Shown in pieces: positions 23,996 to 34,930 of a stretch of DNA of 64,000 nt. The notes below the pieces were generated by a model. That model was not told the origin of the DNA. It saw nothing but the letters and a program-made list of their open reading frames with translations, and did no database searches. Position numbers and translations under genes: made by a program. Location of the stretch: contig NC_088915.1 in NCBI RefSeq assembly GCF_963576675.1, positions 36,857,501 to 36,921,500 of the forward strand. The letters run 5' to 3'. This DNA is from Euphorbia lathyris. Lineage: Eukaryota > Streptophyta > Magnoliopsida > Malpighiales > Euphorbiaceae. Every line of letters starts with the position of its first letter. Within the stretch, counting starts at the first letter, position 1.

Positions 23996-24945
23996 CACTT
24001 ATCCTGGTTCGGCCTCTCTACCTACGTCCAGTCCCCAGAGTCCTCCGGGATTTTTGAATCCAATACTGAGCTCTTTAACGGTAGAGCACAAACCAATTAC
24101 AAGGCAGTTGAATATGCAAGAGTACCTTCCTCTATTCGTCTACTCAACTCCTACTAAGTGCTATAACCCAGCACCTAGATTTCTCTACCACTGAATGCTT
24201 ACAACCAGGCACTCAGCTTAACACTCTCAATATTCCTATTGATCACAAACTTGTTCTTTTTATGCTAATGAACACTTTAGATGATTACACAACAATCAAT
24301 CTAGCATTTACACAGAGAATAGAAAAATTGGTGTAAGATCTTTTGTATTTGAGTGCTTTCAAGATTTTCTCTCCTTGTATTTTTCTCTTGATTCTTGAGT
24401 TATGATCCAAGGTTCTTCATTGTCCTTTTATAGAAGGAAACTGCAGATTTGGATCGTTTGAATTGTTGTTACCGTTAACACCAAAACGGCTCTTTTGGGG
24501 AACAATTTCTGGTCAGCTTCAGACTATTTCGCCATTCCCTTTCTCTGTTTTCTTCAGGCGTCAGGTTTGTCTTCTTGCGTCTGGCTTGTCTTTTTGCGCC
24601 AGTTGTCTTTTACCAATAATCCAACGACCCATATTTCTTGGAATTAGTCTTTTGTGTGTCTTCGAGGTTCCAATTATTGGCGCAGAAGATTGGCAGACTT
24701 TGTCCTTTAGTGAACGGATCCTTCATGCTGTCCTGACTGTCACTCAGCTTTCTTCGTTATCTTTGGATGTTCAACTTCTAAGCTGAGTTCCTTCTTGGTC
24801 AGCTCCGTTCTGTTTAAACGCTTCTGAAGAAGTCTTCAAATTTAGTTAGCTTCATTTTGCTTCTGAGTTCTACCCCACTAAGCTTCCATTCTGTCATGCT
24901 GAGTTCCGTTCTACTCAGCTTTGCTTATGCTGACTTTTGTCCTGT
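23996..24945 (-). repeat. 5' LTR of element A, piece 2 of 3
   Basis: Continues the A LTR after element B and matches 2107-3054 or so of the other copy. TATA box (TTTTATA) at 24426-24432. It ends in CCTGT (24941-24945), the target duplicated by C. Confidence 0.95.
24426..24432 (-). promoter_or_regulatory. TATA box of the 5' LTR of element A
   Basis: TATAAAA on the coding strand, at the same place as 2537-2543 in the other LTR. Elements B and C now separate it from, respectively, the A coding region and the upstream part of the LTR. Confidence 0.6.
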
Positions 24946-26487
24946 TGTTAGACAAGGTGCCGAATGGCCTCGCCCGGGCGGACCGGGGGGTGGACACCTC
25001 ATGGCGACGTAAGCGGTGATTGGCGCCGAAAGCAACCAATCGTGGAATCAAGCTGCTCGGTAGGACCGGAGCTCGGAGTATGGAAGAGTCGCCACCCACG
25101 AATGGGAAAATGAACACCGATCCCTTGTGGGAGACTGATGAGGGTTCGGAAAACTTAGGTACGAGCCGAGAAGGCTAGCTCCTTTTCGGAGAAAGGCTAC
25201 TAGGCACCCCGACATCGTCCGATTATGAACCACCGGCCTCCTACTCAGCGTGTTAGGCGATAACGGACTAATCGCATATTTCTTTAAGTTTAAAATTCAT
25301 TTGAAACCTTTTCTTTCTCGCTTTGAAAACCGTTTTGAGCATGTTATTGAAAGCCATTTTAGTAAAGAATCACCCATTTTGCATAAATTTAAAGTATACA
25401 GGAGAGAGAGGGGGAGAAGAGAGAATTGATTTATTCACAGTGTGATTTCATGCTTTAGACTATACACTAACTCTAAGCTAATCTCACTCCCCGAAAAACG
25501 AGTTTATTTACATGGTTCGTACCTTAATCGCCGTTGGAACGATTTAGGTACGTTTCAAAACCCCGTTAATTTACATGACATCGACTCAAATCGCCGTTGG
25601 AACGACTCGAGCGTTTGAAAACGTTTGAACAAGAAGTTTTAACCAAAAACGTGATTAAGCATACAAGTTCCTTCATTTTGTATAAAACTGTTTAGTTAGG
25701 AAAACGATTCAAAACTTCATTATTTACAATGAAAACGATTTTAATTACAAGGTTCGCTTAATCCGTCATTGGAACGAATTAAGGTTTTAAAACGTGATAT
25801 TTTTAGAAAGCGATTTAAAACGACGAAAAACCTTTTTATTTACATTAAGAATCTCTAAAAAACTCTTTAGTTTAAATAATCAAATTGAAGTCTCTTTTTT
25901 GTGGTTTATTTCCCTTTTTTCACTCAATTGAACCTTTACTTATCATAATCACAACAAATTAAATCACAATTACCAAACAAAACCCATTTAAAATATACAT
26001 ATAAATATCTAAAGAATAAAAAAGGAATATATACATATATATACCTTTTTAGTAAAAAGATGGTGATTACACCTATAGATTAAAAATAAGGTAAAAACAT
26101 AATATGTACTATAGTTATTGATATATGCTAATAAAAAGGAAAATAACACTAAGTATAGTATACTTTTTATCCTAATTCAAAACATGTAAAAATAATGAAT
26201 AAAGTTCATGAATGAGAAAATAACATTTAACCTCAAATTAGTTTTTACACAATAGCTATATGGAAATTAACCCACCTAAAAGTACATCCCAATATCAATA
26301 CCCAAAATAATATCTAATAACCCAAAAGCATTTATAAATCATCCCAAATGGGCCAAGCAAATGATCCACAAAAATAATAATTAGATATAGCTTAAATGGA
26401 CTTAAAGAAAACCTATATATACATATATATATTTTTACAAAGTTAGATTAATATAAATAATACCCAAACTACTGTTACCAGGACCCG
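24946..26487 (-). repeat. 3' LTR of element C, truncated
   Basis: Matches 34933-36475 of the full LTR with roughly 20-25 differences by eye, then stops at the shared GGACCCG. The part corresponding to 36476-37839 (1364 bp, including the TATA box and hairpins) is missing, as is any purine tract. Because both outer ends and the target duplication are intact, this is a deletion after insertion. No gene within. Confidence 0.93.
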
Positions 26488-26657
26488 CCTTTTTTCGGTT
26501 TTCAAGTCCCAGCGATTTTTCAACTCTCCTTTTATTATCCCGGAATTTTCAAATGAGCGCCCTCTTGGGTTTTCACTCATTGGGATGTCCCTTATTGTTG
26601 CATAGATCGCCCTTTGCGGGTTTTCAACCTATCGGGAATTTTTATTTCTTTTTTTTT
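26488..26657 (-). other. Short non-coding stretch between integrase and truncated LTR of C
   Basis: Holds the region after the integrase stop, with loosely repeated phrases (GGTTTTCAA/ACTCATTGGG-like). The deletion junction is at 26487/26488. Confidence 0.6.
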
Positions 26658-27602
26658 TTACGAAAAGTATTTCTTGAGCCTATCCAGATTAGTAGGTTCG
26701 GAGAACTCCATGCCGTCCATAGTAGCAAGCTTCACCGCCCCCTTGCTCAGGATCTTCTTCACGAAGAACGGTCCTTCCCAGTTTGGCCTAAACTTGCCCC
26801 TAGGGTTAGTGTGCGTCATTCGGATCTGTTTCAGCACCATATCCCCTTCTTTGATAGGGCTGGCCTTGACCTTTTTGTTGAAGGCCCGGGCCATCCTTCT
26901 TTGATATAACTGCACATGGTAAAGAGCCTCCATCCTTTTCTCGTCCACCAACGCCAACTGTTCATATCGCTTCTTCACCCATTCCGTCTCGGGAATCTCT
27001 GCTTCTACTGCGATTCTCAACGATCGCTTTTCAACCTCAATTGGGAGAACGGCCTCTGCCCCATATACCAAAGAGAATGGTGTTGCCCCAGTAGACGTTC
27101 TAACCGTCGTGCGATAAGCCCATAAAGCGAGCGGAAGTTGCTCGTTCCAATTCCGATGCGACTCCACTGTCTTTACGAGAATCCTCTTAAGGTTCTTATT
27201 TGCGGCTTCTACTGCCCCATTAGCTTGCAGACAGTATGGAGAAGATCTATGATGCTCGATATTGTACTCCTGGGAAAGACTTTTTACTTCTCCTTGAAAC
27301 TGGACCCCATTGCCCGTGATCATATGATGAGGCACCCCGAACCTGGTGATTAGATGCTTTTCAATAAACTTCCTCATCTGCTTTGATCCCAGCTTACTAA
27401 ACGATTCTGCCTCTACCCACTTGGTGCGGTAATTAATGGCAACTGCGATGAACTTGTGTCCATTAGATGCATTAAGCCTCACCTCGCTGACGATATCGAT
27501 GCCCCAAGCTGCAAACGGCCAAACGGGTGCCAACATGTGTAGTTCCATAGCTCGCAGGTGGTTATAATCCCCGTTGATTTGACAACCATGGCATTTCTTC
27601 AT
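26658..27602 (-). pseudogene. Gypsy integrase of element C, catalytic Asp lost
   Basis: The integrase zinc-finger end (KKCHGCQING), then the core. The first Asp is in AAWGIDIV. The second motif, normally containing the catalytic Asp, reads MITGNGVQF, so Asp has become Gly. The Glu motif is present in NGAVEAANKNLKR. The C-terminal region has VYGAEAVLPIE and ends in LDRLKKYFS. An in-frame TGA (27612-27614) separates it from the upstream HSGICGANMGG half of the zinc finger. Loss of the active-site Asp makes this copy catalytically dead. Confidence 0.9.
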
Positions 27603-27611
27603 ATATTCGTT

Positions 27612-28924
27612 TCAATCTCTTTCCATGGTGAGCCAATAGAAGCATTGCCTTACGATTTTCTTTGCTAATACTGCTCCTCCCATATTGGCTCCACAAATTC
27701 CTGAGTGTACCGACTCCCTTACCTCACGGGCTTCTCCCTCGTCCAAGCATCTCAATTGTAATCCATCGGTGTGCCTTTTGTAAAGCAAATCATTGTGGAT
27801 GACGAACTGATGAGCTAACCTCCTGATCATAGCCTGATCCCTAAGTTCTGATTCTGCTGGATAAGTCCCGTTTTTCATGAAATTCACAATGTCGAAGTAC
27901 CAAGGCTTCTCGTCTACTCCTAACAACATTACATCTTCATAGCACGGATTGTGGGACCTTTTTAGCACCAAAGGCTTTGAGGCAAGATTCTGTGGATTAT
28001 CCCACACCGACACCAAGGTGGCCAAAGCATCCGCTGCTTGGTTTTGTGCTCGGGGAATGTGATAAAAGCGGCACTCGCTGAATCTCTGTGCCAACCCCTC
28101 CAGCTGGTCTAGGTATGGGCGCAACCTTTCTTCCCTTACTTCCCAGTTTCCTTGTGCTTGTTTGATAATTAGCTTTGAGTCGCCCCAGATTTCAACGTAC
28201 GATGCTCCCAATGCTGCTAAAGACTCTAACCCGCAGACGCACGCTTCATACTCGGCCGTATTATTAGTGAGAGGGAACGATAACTTCTTTGCCATTGGGA
28301 TCCTTTCTCCTTCTGGCGAGATAAGTAACACTCCTACCCTTGCTCCACTTAAATTAATTGCGACGTCGAAGAACATTTTCCACGGTATAACCTCTATGGC
28401 GCTCAAATGCTCGTCGGGGAAATCATAGTTCGTCTCTTCTTCTTCCGCACTTAGGGGCTGATTGGCCAGAAATTCTGCTACGGCTCTCCCCTTGATAACC
28501 TTCTTCGTTACATATTCGATGTCGAATTCTGACAGAAGCAACAACCATCGGGATCCATCCGGGAAATAATGATCACTTTGTAAGACTGAAAATAGTGTCG
28601 CAGCTTCTTCGTTAGGCATACTACTGCCACGCATGTCTTTTCGATCATATTATACTTAAGCTCGTATTCCAAGAACTTCTTACTCAGATAATACATCGCA
28701 TGCTCCACACCGGTGTCCCCTTCCTGGGCCAACATTGCTCCAATGGATCGCTCCTCGATCGCTACAAAGAGGAGAAGTGGTTTTCCGAGTTTAGGCAGCC
28801 TCAAAACCGGTGGATTAGTCAAATAGGTCCAGACACTTTCCAACGCTTGCTGGCACTTAACGTTCCAAACCGTGGGTTGATATTTCCGTAGCAGCTTAAA
28901 GATTGGTTCGCAGATTGTGGTGAG
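27612..28924 (-). pseudogene. RNase H plus second (archaeal-type) RNase H of element C, broken
   Basis: The first part (28924 to about 28590) is the Gypsy RNase H (LSKKFLEYELKYNMIEKTC, then LRHYFQSY). A deletion and frameshift near 28590-28610 removes the end of that domain. The second part starts near FDIEYVTKK and contains an archaeal-type RNase H: MFFDVAINLSGARVGVLL, NNTAEYEAC, IWGDSKLIIKQ and NQAADALATL supply the acidic residues. It ends with the start of the integrase zinc finger. This double RNase H arrangement is the signature of Tat-type elements. A TGA near 28925 separates it from the reverse transcriptase. Confidence 0.87.
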
Positions 28925-29784
28925 TCATGTTATGAATCGACTGATATACTGAACCTGCCCCAGGAATCCTCTCACTTCTTTCTCATTCTTCGGTGTCGGC
29001 ATTTCCTGTATGGCTTTCACTTTATCGGGATCCACCTTAATCCCCTTGTTACTGATTACGTAGCCTAGGATTTTCCCCGATGAAACACCAAAGAAGCACT
29101 TCTTCGGGTTCAACCTTAGCTTGAATTCTGCGATTCGGGCCAAAAACTTCTCAAGTGCTACGAAGTGCCCTTCTCTTGTATCCGAATTGACCATCATGTC
29201 ATCGACATAGACCTCCACCTCTTTGTGTATCATGTCGTGGAACAGTGCCGTAGCCATTTACTGATAAGTTGCCCCGGCGTTTTTTTAAACCAAACAGCAT
29301 TACCCTATAGCAGTACGTTCCCCACTCAGTTGTGAATGAGGTCTTTGCCTTGTGCTTTTCTGCCATTTGAACCTGCATGTAGCCCATGAAGCCGTCCACA
29401 TTTGTGTGCAAGACGCTCGATGCTGCACTGTCGATTAAAACATCGATGTGAGGCAATGTGAATTCATCTTTGGGGCACGCCTTGTTAAGATCTCTATAAT
29501 CGACGCACATTCTCACTTTGCCGTCCTTCTTCGCGATGGGCACTACATTTGCGACCCAAGGGGGATAGTCGATTACTTCGATGAACCCCACTTCTAACTG
29601 TTTCTTCACTTCTTCTCTGATCTTATCTGCCCATTCCAGCCTCATGCGTCGGAGTTTCTGTTTCACGGGCTTAGCATCGGGGTATGTTGGAATACGGTGA
29701 GTTACGATTGATTGATCGATTCCTGGCATGTCTTCGTACGTCCAAGCAAACACTATTTCGTATTTTTTTTATTATTCTCTCAAA
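28925..29784 (-). pseudogene. Gypsy reverse transcriptase of element C, two frameshifts
   Basis: Family landmarks are FAWTYEDMPGID near 29750-29715, VPIAKKDGKVRMCVDYRDLN near 29540-29490 and YVDDMMVNS near 29205-29180, so the catalytic YVDD box survives. Frame breaks fall in homopolymers: the T8 at about 29763-29770 upstream of FAWTYED, and the T7 at about 29280-29286 in the middle of the palm, followed directly by a TAA. TGA near 28925 ends the frame. Confidence 0.88.
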
Positions 29785-30090
29785 TTATTTTCTCTCTTCA
29801 ATAATTAATTCTTGAGCAATTTGTATAAGTTCAGGATTTTCATCCGTGCCAAGATTTAAAGTTGACATTTCTATTGCATTGATTTCAAATGTAGGCATGT
29901 TATATGAATGAGAATGCATGGAATGATCAGAATCAACATCAAGCAAGCAAGCAAAATCAGAATTCATTTCATTGATAGTTTTGGCGAGTACATCATCAGA
30001 TTCAAACAAAGCAGTAACATAGTTATCATCGTCGGGGTTCTCGGGGTTCTCATGGGCCTTGGAGGTGTTTGGTTCATCCACCGCCCCCAC
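29785..30090 (-). pseudogene. Linker between gag region and reverse transcriptase of element C
   Basis: An acidic segment (EPNTSKAHENPENPDDDN, then NLGTDENPELIQIAQEL) of the kind that precedes the FAWTYEDMPG start of reverse transcriptase in Tat elements. I see no DTG/DSG protease active site here or in the upstream 120 residues. It is in frame with the gag region across a TAG at 30097-30099. Confidence 0.6.
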
Positions 30091-30096
30091 GGTTGT

Positions 30097-32992
30097 CTAT
30101 GCAGTGATAACTTGCTCCTCAGCATTCAGGTCAAGCATCATGGTCCCCTCTATGAAGCAGCTTGCCTTTCCTTTGCCCCAGTCAGTAACATCGTTCAAGA
30201 TCTTAAATCCGCGCAGATTCTTTCCCTCGGTGCCTCGGCCCGACTCTACCATTACGGCAATTTCCGGCTCGTCATCAGACTCATCCCAGATATGGATTGG
30301 AGCTTTCTGATTGATACCTTCCTCTTCCGAGGAACTTTCCCAGATATCCACAACAATCAGATCCATCACGTGAGGGACGTTCGGATTTACGTAGGAAGGG
30401 TCCGACGATCCATACCGAGCCCATCCTATAAGCTCATCATAATCCTTCAAGAACACCCTGCTCAACCTCTTTGCCACAAGTGGAATAGCACCCTTTCGGA
30501 TGCACATGAGTTGCTCCTGATCGCTCAAGGTGACCTGACATGAAGCATACTTGAACCTCCACCTTCTTGCGTAATCCACAAATGCTTCTTTGGGAAACTG
30601 CTTGATCCTTTCTAAATCTTCCAACGACCCCGTCCACGGAATGTATGTCTCATATCTCTGCACAAAGGCTTCCATGAGGGACCCCCAGTCCCCTTTTGCC
30701 TTTGCCGAGAGCATTCGGTGCCACATCAAAGCTTCTCCTACGAGTGTCTTTGGAAAATGCTGAACCAACTCACTTCGATAGAGTCCTGCGTCAAACATGT
30801 AGGCATGGAAATAGTTTATGTGGTCGATGGGGTTCTCACCTCCTTTGTACTTAGCCATGGTTAACACCGCCTCAGGTGTCTCCTCATCGGGTAACATCGG
30901 CACTTCCTCTGGGTATCCCCCTACGGTGTACTTCTTGATGAATCTCTTAGTCATTTCAGCCCAATTCACTTTAACGTTCATCGGAAGAGACATATACCAC
31001 ACTAGTGACTCTCCCGCCAACGAGTTGCAAAACAAACTCATGATTTCGTCCTCTTTGAAGCCCAAAGGACCCATAGCGGATAGGTAAAAATGCAAGTGTT
31101 CCATGGGGTCCTTGCCTTCATTATACTTGCTGACAGTCGGAAACGGACGTTTGATAGGCCCAATTTGCATCGCGCTATGTTCCCCCACCTGTGTTTGGGC
31201 TAATCGATACTTCACCAAAAACAAGCTTGACATCAGTGACCAATCATGCTTAGTCGAGTCAGGTAGCGATTGAAACCACTTCAAAGGTTCGCCCACCAGC
31301 GAGAGATAGAACCATGGAGCGACTTCTTCCACTTTGTATGGCTCCCCAAACATAGCACACACGTATCCATACAAATGAGCTTCGGGGTCTTCTACCCCAC
31401 TAAACAGTTTTAACACAGACATGATCCTCCGAGATGATACTTCCTCGGTTTTCTCAGTTTTAGTTCCATCATCCATCACTTCTTCCGTTGGCTCCTCTTC
31501 CAAAGCCGACACATACAAACCATTTCCCACATTATTCTTCTCATCGGAGTCCAACAACTCCTCTTCATCCTCCTCAAAGGATTCTACCACCGTACTCTCC
31601 TCCAGCCCGGATTGGATCATACTTACCCTATGATTAGGAAATGGATTGCGCCTAGTGGAAGGGTTTGCTGATGATGGATCAGCTATCTTTTTCTCCTCAA
31701 TCAAATTTTGAATCTCATGCTTCAACCTCTCATAGTTCTCAATAGTGTGCCCGTAGTTGCTATGGAACTCACAGTACCCCCTAGCTTGCATCTGAGGAGT
31801 AGACGGTGCTTTGCCATTAGGAGTGAGGGCTTTCAACAATCCCCTTTTCTGTAATCGTTCGAAAACTTTTGCGTAGCTTTGATCAAACTTGGCGAACTAC
31901 CTCTTCTCGATAGCGTTAAGTTCAAGAACTTTCACTACGGCTGATTCTGTACTCGCACTTGGCCCTCCGGCACTATATCCAGACTTCGTCCACTTAGTGT
32001 AAGCTTTCTTCGGCTCTCCATCCCCCTCAACTGTCAAGGCACAACTATACATCTGATTGAAATCGGTAAAAGGCATATACCGTAGCTCATTCTTAATATA
32101 TGGCAACGTGTTACCAACTACCATTCGGATCTGATCCTGCTCAAGCGGCTTCTGCTTCATGATTGCCGCCTTGGCTCTCCACCTCCTCACAAAATCGGAA
32201 AAAAGACTCACCAGTTTGTTGCTTAGTACTCTCCAGCTCCTTCAGAGTAACCTCAAGCATAGTGTTGAAACTATATTGGGCGATGAATGACTTTGCCAAC
32301 TCCTTCCAATCTCTCTTCGTCACCAGCGGCAACGCATGAAACCATACGAGGGCCACTCCCTCCAGATAGGTATTGAATAGTCCCAGGACTTGATCCTCAG
32401 TTAGGATCGTGTGCTTCATTACTGCGACATACTGATTCATGTGAGCCGTGGGATCCCCGGTTCCATCGAACTTCTTCCTGTCCGGGAGCCGGAATTTCAA
32501 GGGCAAAGCCGTTGCCGACAAGCAGTTCTTCAAATTATAAAAGTCTTGACTCCCGAAACTTCCCCCACGCAGATCCTGCACTTCCTGAGTGATGTGCTGT
32601 TTCCACTCCTCTTCCTTAGCCTTCTCTTTCTCAAGCTGTTTCTGGATATAATCCTGATAGTCATCCTCGTTCCCGAAGCGGGGACCGGTGTTCACTTCAT
32701 TCTCAGCGCGTTTGCTACCACTCTTGTTATCCTTCAATGCTAGCTCAGCGAGCTAGGCCAAAATTGCGGCCAACTGATCATTAATTTTGTTCACAGAGTT
32801 TTCCAATTCGGCCACCTTTTCGTCGGTCGTAGACATACTGATAGAAGACTGAGTATACTCGGACGAAGATGATTCAGAAGCCACAACTGCCGATTCGGAA
32901 TTGTCAATTCGTAGCTGATCAAACTGCCTGACTAGCCGGCTACTCTCGCGAAACCACAACCGCTTAATGATGAAGTCTGCGCGAACGGTCAT
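30097..32992 (-). pseudogene. Gag region of element C with four capsid-like modules
   Basis: Starts at MTVRADFIIK (32992). Module 1, about 32470-32270, has GDPTAHMNQYVAVM then FNTYLEGVALVWFHALP. After a frameshift in the A6 run near 32197, a capsid C-terminal segment (SDFVRRWRAKA) follows and then a zinc-knuckle-like CEFHSNYGHTIENYERL with its last Cys replaced by Tyr. Module 2, about 31407-31204, has EDPEAHLYGYVCAMF and LVGEPLKWFQSLP. Module 3, about 31125-30925, has KDPMEHLHFYLSAM and LAGESLVWYMSLP. Module 4, about 30849-30649, has ENPIDHINYFHAYMF and LVGEALMWHRML, and is followed by its own C-terminal segment (FVDYARRWRFKYA). Modules 2-4 repeat every 92-94 residues. In-frame TAG codons at 32753, 31897 and 30097. 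Confidence 0.85.
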
Positions 32993-34912
32993 CCATTTTA
33001 TGTATGCATGGTTTTATATGCATGATTCGTGGTGTGTGCGTTTATTTATTTACGGATATATAAGATAAGAAGAACAAACGTCAGTCTAATTACATGTATC
33101 ACAGCATCTCTCTTCCACCCTTATTCCTCCACACACTCGATGGTCCAAGTCTCTTTCCTAGGATTTTGGTTTGGGGCTCACATTGCGGTCCAGGGGATGC
33201 GTGATGTCGTCGATTATTGCGGAAAAGTAAATCATCCATCAGACAATACAGTTCGTTTTAACGTATCAGCATTCAGTGACTAAGATATCGACCAAATGGA
33301 TTGCCCTTTTGAATAACTCGTCTTTTGTTATTTCACGAGATGCATCAGTTCTGGTTTTGACACCCTTTGAACGTATCTCGGATTTTAGACGTGGTATGAG
33401 TTATTCCTCTGGTTCAATCGTTCGTTATTGATAATGACTCGTTCCCTTTTGTTCGCGTGGGTTCATGTCTCGATTTTTGGATTACGACGGGATCTTTTGG
33501 ATCTATCGAGAGACGTAACCACGTGTTTATTTAGTGATGAAATCACTTTTTATTTTTTAGGGAACAGACTCATCGCATAACGTGTTTGTTTTTAGCGTCA
33601 AGAATCCGTTTGCTCATTTTGGCTATATGAAAAGACGGCGAGTCTTATTTGAGCGCACAGTAATCTTTTGGGCTATTAACAACTCTTTATTTCTTCCAAT
33701 CTGCGGGATATACCACCCTAACGTGGTTATAGAAAATCAACGTTTCATTGAATCGCATGCTTATTCGAAGCAGGGATATCACCGTTCTTTTTCATTTAGG
33801 CACGAGTCAAGCAAACACGCAGATCGGGCCATACTTCTTGTAGTTTTGGTAACGGTCGAAATGGTCGAGCCATTAATCAAACCCACAGTCTCGTCCATAT
33901 GGCGCAATTATGCAGTTTAGCTTAATTCGGCTTTATAATTTTAAACGGCGTACATACCGGCTCGAGGCACGTATTTAACGGCATTGGTTCATTTTCTTTA
34001 ACTACATCTCGGGATGGATATACATCGTAGATACAGAATGACTTTGGTCATTTGTTTATTTTTGCTTTTCTTTTATTTTCTTAGTCACTTTTGCGGACAC
34101 GTCCATTTCTCTTAAGAACGACACAAGGCATAACGTAAGAGCTCGTCTTTTATTCGGAAGGGACGGGCCATGTTTGCGAAACTCTTTACGTTACAATGGG
34201 GTCATTCGAAACAGAAATGTTCTTTGTTTTCGTTTTGTCATAATCTCGTTTTATCCCAACCTATTTTAAAGAATGTGAATAACGACTACCGTTAATATAG
34301 TCTTTTGAATCGAGATATAACTATCCTCAATACCAAACCGATTCATGCTAATACGTGCTTACGTCATAACGCATTTCCTGAACATGTGCCTTCTTCGGGA
34401 CACAGAAAGGGACCAGGCGGGTCGCACAAGTTCATTCATACAAGATGACTAAGTCGTCTTTAGTTCGAATCGTTTCGATGTTTTGGGGTAGTTTGTATAT
34501 CGGTTTAAGAGTATATATTAACGTATCATTTCATTTTCTTTACATATTTTAGGATTAGACACGTATCATGGCAATTTGAAAACACGAACTGATTCATTTA
34601 TCACATCAAAAATGGTAACGGGTAATCCTATGGCAACTTCTAAGGCTACTATATGCTGACACGGCTGATCGCGGGACCTCATAGGACCGCACAAATTCGC
34701 CCCTAACGAATGGATGGGGACCCTTTGGCGCCTTACTGTAAGGGGGAACTTACACTAGCCTCTTTCGAGCGACGAATGGACTCTCGCTAGAGGTTTCGCG
34801 AAAATTACCCAAAAGGTTTTCAATAATGCTTATGAATGCATACGAAAAGAAATAATATGATCCGTCCCCGTTAAGGGCTTAATACACGCCTTTCGGAATC
34901 AAATTTCTCGCT
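32993..34912 (-). other. Leader of element C between primer site and gag
   Basis: About 1.9 kb without a supported gene. Short open frames on the plus strand at 33029-33283 and 33582-33920 match nothing I know. A leader of this length would carry packaging signals. Confidence 0.6.
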
Positions 34913-34930
34913 TCCCCAGCAGAGTCGCCA
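34913..34930 (-). other. Primer binding site of element C
   Basis: TGGCGACTCTGCTGGGGA on the coding strand, two bases inside the LTR edge at 34933. This sequence is typical of Tat/Ogre-type Gypsy elements; I believe the primer is a tRNA-Arg, but that is from memory. Confidence 0.8.

Noticed and set aside
29908..30543. 211-codon plus-strand frame
   Set aside because: Antisense shadow of the gag region of C; no recognisable domain.
33029..33920. Plus-strand frames in the leader of C
   Set aside because: Short, no motifs, opposite to the element's coding strand.
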